A stretch of DNA of 64,000 nucleotides, taken from the NCBI RefSeq assembly GCF_039595935.1, contig NZ_JBCNKR010000004.1:1115001-1179000 (forward strand), given 5' to 3'. Position 1 is the stretch's first letter. Each line of letters starts with the position of its first letter. The stretch comes from Flavobacterium sp. Its GTDB lineage: Bacteria; Bacteroidota; Bacteroidia; Flavobacteriales; Flavobacteriaceae. Positions 58,951-64,000 of the stretch are shown here, in pieces. The position numbers and the translations under genes were made by a program. The notes under the pieces were generated by a model, which made no database searches, was not told the DNA's origin, and saw only the letters and a program-made list of their open reading frames with translations.

Positions 58951-60345
58951 ATGAAAGCAAATAAATTAATCCTATTTATATTTTTAGCTGCTTTTTTTAC
59001 AAGCTGTGAAAATGAATTAGACTTAGATCCTAAACAGAGAGAAGACGCCGATACAACCTTAAGCACAGAAACTGGAGTTACAAACGTTCTTACCGGAACT
59101 TACGCTCTAGCTGCAAACGGAAATGCTTACGGCGGACGTGTTTTACTTTACGCAGATTTACTTGGTGTAACCGGAGTTTTAAGTACAACCGATTTAAGAT
59201 GGCGAGGTACTTTTGGAGAATTAAGACAAATGTATAGCAAAAATATGTTGTCTGACAACGTTATTATTGAAGGAACGTATGCCAGGTTGTATGAAATTAT
59301 AAATGCATCTAATACGGTTATCGAAAATATCGACAAAGTAAAAGATCCGGACAGACAAGCTGTTATGATTGGCGAGGCTAATTTCTTGAGATCATTAGCC
59401 TATTTTGATTTGGTTCGTTTCTTTGCAAAACCATATGAAAGCGGCGAGACTAACAATCAATTAGGAGTTGTCATCAGACCAAATGCTATTTATGATTTCA
59501 GCGTAGATCTTTCAAAAGAAAGAAGTACGGTTGAAGAAGTTTACAAAGTTATTATTGACGGTTTAAACCTTGCCTATACCAACTTACCGGAAGAAAATGG
59601 TTTTTATGCCGATAAATATGCCGCACAGGCTTTATTAGCGAGAGTGTATTTACAACAAGGAAGATATGATTTAGCCAGAGATGCTGCAAATGATGTTATT
59701 GAAAACAGCGGACACGGTTTATCTCAGAGCTATGCGGCTGCTTTTAATCACGACACAGATCAAATAGAAGATGTATTTGCCATTCAAATTACCAAACAAA
59801 CTGGTGTAAATGATGCGGTAACTTTTTATGCTTCTGAAGGTAATGGAGGACGCGGCGGGGATTTTTCTATTCGTGATGCTTATCTAAATAAATTCAGTAG
59901 TCCTGATGACAGAGCAGATTTTATATATGAAAATGAAGATAACGGAAGAATCCTGACATCTAAATATACAGATCAGTTTGCTGATGTTGGAATTATTCGT
60001 CTGGCAGAAATGTATTTAATCAGAGCAGAAGGAAATCTTGAAGAAGGAACAGCAATTGGCAATACACCTCTTGATGACATCAATATTATTAGAGGCAGAG
60101 CGCATGCAGATGCTTTAACTGCAGTAACAATTGATGATATTTTGTTGGAAAGAGAATTAGAATTGGGAATGGAAGGATTTTTAATTCACGATATCAAAAG
60201 AACAAAACGTTCTATTTTAACTGAAACACCAGATGGTGATCCTCTTTTATTAACTTATGATGCTGATAAATTAGTGTTTCCAATTCCGTTAAAAGAAACA
60301 GACGCAAACAAAAAAATCACTCAAAATCCTGGATACAGAATTTAA
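58951..60345 (+). CDS. SusD/RagB-type surface lipoprotein
   Basis: 464-aa lipoprotein with signal MKANKLILFIFLAAFFTSC and lipidated Cys19. Family landmarks are GEANFLRSLAYFDLVRFFAK, the TPR-like helices YAAQALLARVYLQQGRYDLA and the C-terminal ILLERELELGMEGFLIHDIK. It pairs with the SusC at 55956. No sulfatase or hydrolase lies next to the pair, so the substrate can be guessed only from the nearby sulfur genes. Confidence 0.94.
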   Translation: MKANKLILFIFLAAFFTSCENELDLDPKQREDADTTLSTETGVTNVLTGTYALAANGNAYGGRVLLYADLLGVTGVLSTTDLRWRGTFGELRQMYSKNMLSDNVIIEGTYARLYEIINASNTVIENIDKVKDPDRQAVMIGEANFLRSLAYFDLVRFFAKPYESGETNNQLGVVIRPNAIYDFSVDLSKERSTVEEVYKVIIDGLNLAYTNLPEENGFYADKYAAQALLARVYLQQGRYDLARDAANDVIENSGHGLSQSYAAAFNHDTDQIEDVFAIQITKQTGVNDAVTFYASEGNGGRGGDFSIRDAYLNKFSSPDDRADFIYENEDNGRILTSKYTDQFADVGIIRLAEMYLIRAEGNLEEGTAIGNTPLDDINIIRGRAHADALTAVTIDDILLERELELGMEGFLIHDIKRTKRSILTETPDGDPLLLTYDADKLVFPIPLKETDANKKITQNPGYRI

Positions 60346-60364
60346 TTTAAACTTTCTTAAAACT

Positions 60365-60397
60365 AAAAAACATCTGTCACTGCAGATGTTTTTTTTA
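60365..60397. terminator. Terminator after SusD
   Basis: CATCTG (60371-60376) pairs with CAGATG (60383-60388), extended by A6 and T8 tracts on the outside. It works in both directions between convergent genes. Confidence 0.75.
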
Positions 60398-60411
60398 TTT
60401 CTATAAAACAG

Positions 60412-60443
60412 AAAAAACCATTCCCCCCAAAGAATGGTTTTTT
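60412..60443. terminator. Second bidirectional terminator
   Basis: AAAAAACCATTC (60412-60423) and GAATGGTTTTTT (60432-60443) are exact complements around a C-rich loop. It probably serves the DUF1810 gene on the minus strand. Confidence 0.75.
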
Positions 60444-60510
60444 CATTTAAGATTCAAAATATATAAAATTGAAAAGTATTTTTTCTGTCAATAATTATCG
60501 GTTTTTAAGT

Positions 60511-60960
60511 TTAAGCTGAAATTTTCATTAATCCCTGAGCGATTGTCAAAGTAGCCTGATCTAAATCTCCCGAATAAAAAGTGTCTAATAATTCCTGAAA
60601 AATTGGGTTTGCATTTTCAACCTGCGAAAAAAGACTCAAAGACGAACGCAGTTTACGAGCGTCTAATTCTCCCAGAATATCTTCAATAGATTTTTTCTTT
60701 TTAAAATTTAATAAAAGCTGAGCAATTTCAACCAAATGTTTTGACAAAATAGGATGATTCAAATAAGCTTGTGCTTCATCAAGATCAGCAATAGCGTAAT
60801 ATTTTGCAATATCACTTTTTCCTAATCCTTGTATCTGCGGAAAAATAAACCACATCCAGTGCGTTTCTTTTTTCCCTTTTTTCAATTCAGAATAAGCTGT
60901 AAGGTAAAGTTTGTTTTGAGCATCTAAAAAACGCGTTAAATCATTATTTCCGTAAGCCAT
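60511..60960 (-). CDS. DUF1810 domain-containing protein
   Basis: 149-aa soluble helical protein of the DUF1810 family: DLTRFLDAQNKLYLTAYSEL, KKETHWMWFIFPQIQGLGKS, AQAYLNHPILSKHLVEIAQL and RSSLSLFSQVENANPIFQEL. The start at 60960 (MAYGNNDLTRF) is preferred; an in-frame Met nine codons upstream adds a segment not typical of the family. No function is established. Confidence 0.88.
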   Translation of the reverse strand: MAYGNNDLTRFLDAQNKLYLTAYSELKKGKKETHWMWFIFPQIQGLGKSDIAKYYAIADLDEAQAYLNHPILSKHLVEIAQLLLNFKKKKSIEDILGELDARKLRSSLSLFSQVENANPIFQELLDTFYSGDLDQATLTIAQGLMKISA

Positions 60961-61083
60961 CTTCGATAAATTTATAAGGTTCAACAAATCTTTTTTGTCT
61001 TAAATCAGATATCCAAAACTACTCAGGAAGTTCCTCTATAAGTTATATAATTTTCATCCGTTGTTATATAATTTAGACCTCAT

Positions 61084-61113
61084 AAAAAAGCCGCATATAA
61101 AAATGCGGCTTTC
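61084..61113 (-). terminator. Terminator of the ornithine aminotransferase gene
   Basis: AAAGCCGCAT (61087-61096) and ATGCGGCTTT (61103-61112) are exact complements. It lies 21 nt beyond the stop codon of the minus-strand gene. Confidence 0.85.
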
Positions 61114-61133
61114 CTAATAAATAATTAAACCCT

Positions 61134-62387
61134 TTATAATTTGAATTCATTCAATGATTTCTCAATGATTTCAAGACATTCCTTAATTTGATCTTCAGTC
61201 ATAACCAAAGGCGGAGCAAATCTAATTTTATTTCCGTGAGTTGGTTTTGCCAATAATCCGTTGTCTCTAAATTTTAAACAGATTTCCCACGCCAGATCAG
61301 AATCTTCACCACTATTAATAACTATTGCATTCAAAAGACCTTTACCACGAACAAGCGTAATCAGATTATTCTTTTCTGCAATTTTATTCAATCCATCTCT
61401 TAAAATACCACCTAAACGTTCTGCATTTTCGGCCAGCTTTTCTTCTTTCACCACTTCAAGAGCAGCAATTGCAACCGCAGCCGCAACAGGATTTCCTCCA
61501 AAAGTAGATCCGTGCTGACCTGGTTTTATAACATTCATGATTTCGTCATTTGTCAAAACTGCCGAAACCGGATAAACTCCCCCAGAAATTGCTTTTCCTA
61601 AAATTAAAATATCCGGCTGCACATTTTCATGATGAACCGCTAATAATTTTCCGGTACGGGCAATACCTGTCTGAACTTCATCTGCAATAAATAAAACATT
61701 GTGTTTTTCGCATAACGCTTTTGCTTTCGCCAAATATCCTTCTGACGGAACATAAACTCCGGCTTCTCCCTGAATTGGTTCAACCAAAAATCCTGCGATA
61801 TTTTTTGATGATTCTAAAGCTTTTTCAAGCGCTTCAAGATTATCGTATTCAATTTTTATAAATCCGTCTGTAAACGGACCGAAGTTTTTACGAGCCGTTT
61901 CATCATTCGAAAATGAAATGATTGTAGTTGTTCTTCCGTGAAAGTTATTCTCGCAGACAATAACCTGCGCCTGATTTTCAGGAATTCCTTTTACTTCATA
62001 AGCCCATTTTCTGCATACTTTCAAAGCCGTTTCAACAGCTTCTGCGCCAGTATTCATGGGCAGAACTTTATCAAAACCAAAATACTTTGTTACATATTCT
62101 TCATAGTTTCCTAATTTATCATTGTAAAAAGCACGAGAAGTCAGCGTTAATGTTTGCGCCTGATCTACCATTGCTTTTACAATTTTAGGATGACAATGTC
62201 CTTGATTTACTGCCGAATAAGCAGAAAGAAAGTCATAGTATTTTTTCCCGTCAACATCCCATACATACACACCTTCTCCCCTTTCTAAAACCACAGGAAG
62301 CGGATGATAATTATGAGCTCCGTATTTATTCTCTTTTTCAATCAAAATTTCTGATTTTGACGAAAGTGCGTTTTCTGTATGTGTCAT
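61134..62387 (-). CDS. rocD: Ornithine--oxo-acid transaminase
   Basis: 417-aa PLP enzyme converting ornithine and 2-oxoglutarate to glutamate semialdehyde and glutamate in arginine and proline metabolism. Family motifs are [20 protein letters not shown] near the N-terminus, [50 protein letters not shown] and the PLP lysine in [20 protein letters not shown]. These distinguish it from acetylornithine or GABA aminotransferases. It is divergent from the Lrp/AsnC regulator at 62811, which may respond to ornithine or related amino acids. Confidence 0.94.
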   Translation of the reverse strand: MTHTENALSSKSEILIEKENKYGAHNYHPLPVVLERGEGVYVWDVDGKKYYDFLSAYSAVNQGHCHPKIVKAMVDQAQTLTLTSRAFYNDKLGNYEEYVTKYFGFDKVLPMNTGAEAVETALKVCRKWAYEVKGIPENQAQVIVCENNFHGRTTTIISFSNDETARKNFGPFTDGFIKIEYDNLEALEKALESSKNIAGFLVEPIQGEAGVYVPSEGYLAKAKALCEKHNVLFIADEVQTGIARTGKLLAVHHENVQPDILILGKAISGGVYPVSAVLTNDEIMNVIKPGQHGSTFGGNPVAAAVAIAALEVVKEEKLAENAERLGGILRDGLNKIAEKNNLITLVRGKGLLNAIVINSGEDSDLAWEICLKFRDNGLLAKPTHGNKIRFAPPLVMTEDQIKECLEIIEKSLNEFKL

Positions 62388-62810
62388 GATATTTAACTTT
62401 TAAAGAAACAAAAGTAATAAATTTTCTAAATCTACAAGCTTAAAATACATATTTTGACTTTATAATAATAAATTAAAAGTCAAAATATTTATTTTTAAAG
62501 CAATTTAAAATCAAATTTATTTTTTAGAAATTTTGTCTTTATAATCTTTTATTAAAAAAAATAGCTACTTTTATGGTTATGTAGTGTAGTCCCTACGGGA
62601 CTAATTGCTGGGGCGTTATATTTAAAGCTACCGATATTTTATCTCTACGAGATACCTTTGAAATAAATGAATGACAAATAACTCCGTTAGGAGTTACAGA
62701 TCGGTAGAAAAAAAGAATGAAATAACATTAAAATGTCCCATAGGGACTATATAATAACACGAATAATTTATTTCAAACAAAAATTTGAAAAATAAAAATT
62801 AACTTTAAAA
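62388..62810. other. 423-bp divergent gap with an interspersed repeat
   Basis: Outside the repeat at 62581-62750, the stretch holds only AT-rich promoter sequence for the aminotransferase and for the Lrp gene; AAAGTCAAAATATTTA-type repeats occur near 62450-62490. No small gene is seen. Confidence 0.6.
62581..62750. repeat. Interspersed repeat, TAGTCCCTACGGGACTA family
   Basis: It begins GTAGTGTAGTCCCTACGGGA and ends ATGTCCCATAGGGACTATAT. Inside are the small palindromes TCTCTACGAGA and CTCCGTTAGGAG, and the pair GCTACCGAT and ATCGGTAG. Its small hairpins and higher G+C resemble a structured repeat. Confidence 0.65.
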
Positions 62811-63263
62811 ATGGACAGTTTAGACGAATTTGATATCAATATAATTAAGGAATTAGAAAAAGACGGCAGAATGGCTTTTTCTTCCATCGCCGCTAATTTG
62901 AAAATATCAAATACAATGGTACATCAGCGCATTAACCGATTAATGGAACAAGGAATTATTGGCGGGATTAAACCCATTATTCAGGAGAAAAAAATTGGTT
63001 TTGACTGGGCTTCATTTACCGGAATTACATTAAATAAAGATTCTGATTCTAACCGAATTATCGAAGAATTAAAAAACATTCCTGAAATCACAGAATGTTA
63101 TTATGTAACGGGTTCGTTTACACTTTACATTAAAATTGTGGCAAAAAACCACGAACACATGCGAAGAATTCTTTACGAAAAAATCGACAATATTCCCGGA
63201 ATTGCCAAAACCGATTCGATTATAGAATTGGGCTGCGCTTTTAAAAGAAATATCATTTTATAA
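62811..63263 (+). CDS. Lrp/AsnC-family transcriptional regulator
   Basis: 150-aa regulator with an N-terminal helix-turn-helix (FDINIIKELEKDGRMAFSSI, then ANLKISNTMVHQRINRLMEQ) and a C-terminal RAM ligand-binding domain (about residues 65-145, containing ECYYVTGSFTLYIKIVAKN). It is divergent from rocD. Family members sense amino acids and often control the neighbouring catabolic gene. Confidence 0.93.
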   Translation: MDSLDEFDINIIKELEKDGRMAFSSIAANLKISNTMVHQRINRLMEQGIIGGIKPIIQEKKIGFDWASFTGITLNKDSDSNRIIEELKNIPEITECYYVTGSFTLYIKIVAKNHEHMRRILYEKIDNIPGIAKTDSIIELGCAFKRNIIL

Positions 63264-63285
63264 TCAATTTTATCTGGTGAAATAT

Positions 63286-64000
63286 GCGTTTACGAGTACT
63301 TATCTTTTTTACATTATTCTTTTGTAAATCAATAGTTGTTTCGCAAATGACGGTTTCAAATCCTACGAAAAATGATTTTTCTGAAACATTAAATGTTTTG
63401 GCTTCAGATTCGATGGAAGGCCGAAAACCGAATACCAGAGGCGGCACCAAGGCAGCCGACTATATTAGATTGAAAATGCTTTCATACAATCTTAAAGCTT
63501 ATAGTAAAGAACAAACTTATTTTCAGTTTTTTAAAATTCAAGAACATACGATAAAAAAAGCAGTTTTAGAAATCAAAAAAAGAAATCAGGAAATCATTTC
63601 CCTTTCTTCTGAAAGAGATTTTGAAATTACTCCAACTTCACATTCTATAAGTAAAAAAGAAGTTGAAGTAGTTTTTGCCGGCTATGGTTTAAGTTTACCA
63701 AAAGAAAAATATAAAGATTATAAAAGACTAAATGTAAAAAATAAAATTGTTGTCGTATTAAACGGATTTCCAAGTGATAAAGACAGTACTTCAGCAACTT
63801 ATAAAAAATTCAAAAACATTTTTCCCGAAGAAAATGATTTAGAAGAAACAAAACTAAAAACCGCCATTAATAAAGGTGCGATTGCTTTAATCATTATTGA
63901 AAAAGAAAATTTTAAACCAGAAATCAACAAAGAAAATGAAGTTTTTCATTCTTTAGAAAATTCAAAATCAGAAGCAATTCCTGTTTTTAGAATTAGTAAA
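63286..64000 (+). CDS. Exported M28-like peptidase, N-terminal part (cut by window end)
   Basis: An open frame from ATG 63286 runs 238 codons to the window edge. It starts with a signal peptide (MRLRVLIFFTLFFCKSIVVS) followed by LNVLASDSMEGRKPNTRGGT and KAADYIRLKML, the opening typical of M28 zinc aminopeptidases in Bacteroidota. Then comes a PA-like insert (VVFAGYGLSLPKEKYKDYKR, KNKIVVVLNGFPSD, NKGAIALIII). The zinc-binding residues would lie beyond the window. It begins 22 nt after the Lrp gene and may share its transcript. Confidence 0.8.

Overview
The window is AT-rich chromosomal DNA from a member of the Bacteroidota, most probably a Flavobacterium. The basis is the gene content (SusC/SusD pairs, family 2A encapsulin, DUF4202, Bacteroidota-type assimilatory nitrate genes), the A-rich ribosome binding regions without strong Shine-Dalgarno sequences, promoters of the TTTG-N19-TAnnTTTG type, and many lipoprotein and secretion signals. 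No rRNA, intact tRNA, insertion sequence, phage or CRISPR array was seen.

Layout. 1-7 kb: mixed housekeeping genes (aldo/keto reductase, MdaB/YgiN-type quinone pair, DUF3291, methyltransferase, LysR regulator, DUF2130 coiled-coil protein, two META-domain lipoproteins). 8-36 kb: an assimilatory nitrate island. It has nitrite reductase (nirB, nirD), DUF4202, a NarX-like sensor kinase with its NarL-type regulator, a NarK-like transporter with an unusual inserted domain, an alginate-export-type porin, a Crp/Fnr regulator, a nitrate reductase fused to its own flavoprotein and [2Fe-2S] modules, a rubredoxin fused to a degenerate sulfite-reductase fold, and a minus-strand run for molybdenum cofactor and siroheme (moaA, moaCB, moaE, moeB, moaD, cobA, mobA, a TauE/SafE permease, moeA). 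A 16-bp palindromic operator, TAmGTA-N4-TACkTA, recurs at nirB, narK, the crp/nasA divergent region and moeA, and overlaps the -7 box. moaA is split by a one-base shortfall in an A7 run.

36.6-60.4 kb: a sulfur-scavenging island. Two promoters of identical architecture each drive a long leader RNA with a 28-codon, non-ATG-started, cysteine-rich leader peptide (ends YMCFCC and YMCSCC) and a conserved hairpin whose loop is complementary to tandem Cys codons. The first leader precedes SusC, SusD, a sulfatase, a 39-aa membrane protein, a fatty-acid-hydroxylase-type enzyme, a rhodanese-thioredoxin protein and a second sulfatase. A YeiH-type exporter follows. The second leader precedes a third sulfatase, cysteine synthase, a family 2A encapsulin shell and its cysteine desulfurase cargo with a long disordered N-terminus. 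A second SusC/SusD pair follows. The proposed logic is import of sulfated organics, release of sulfate, assimilation to cysteine, and sulfur storage in a nanocompartment, with expression sensing cysteine through the leader peptides. This cysteine-leader/encapsulin arrangement is the most striking finding.

60.5-64 kb: DUF1810 protein, ornithine aminotransferase, Lrp/AsnC regulator and the start of an M28-like peptidase that runs off the window. The intergenic gaps throughout hold families of large imperfect palindromes (about 70-190 bp). In one family the two arms vary together between copies, which suggests that palindromicity itself is maintained. All functional calls rest on reading the sequence and remembered family features; no database search was run.
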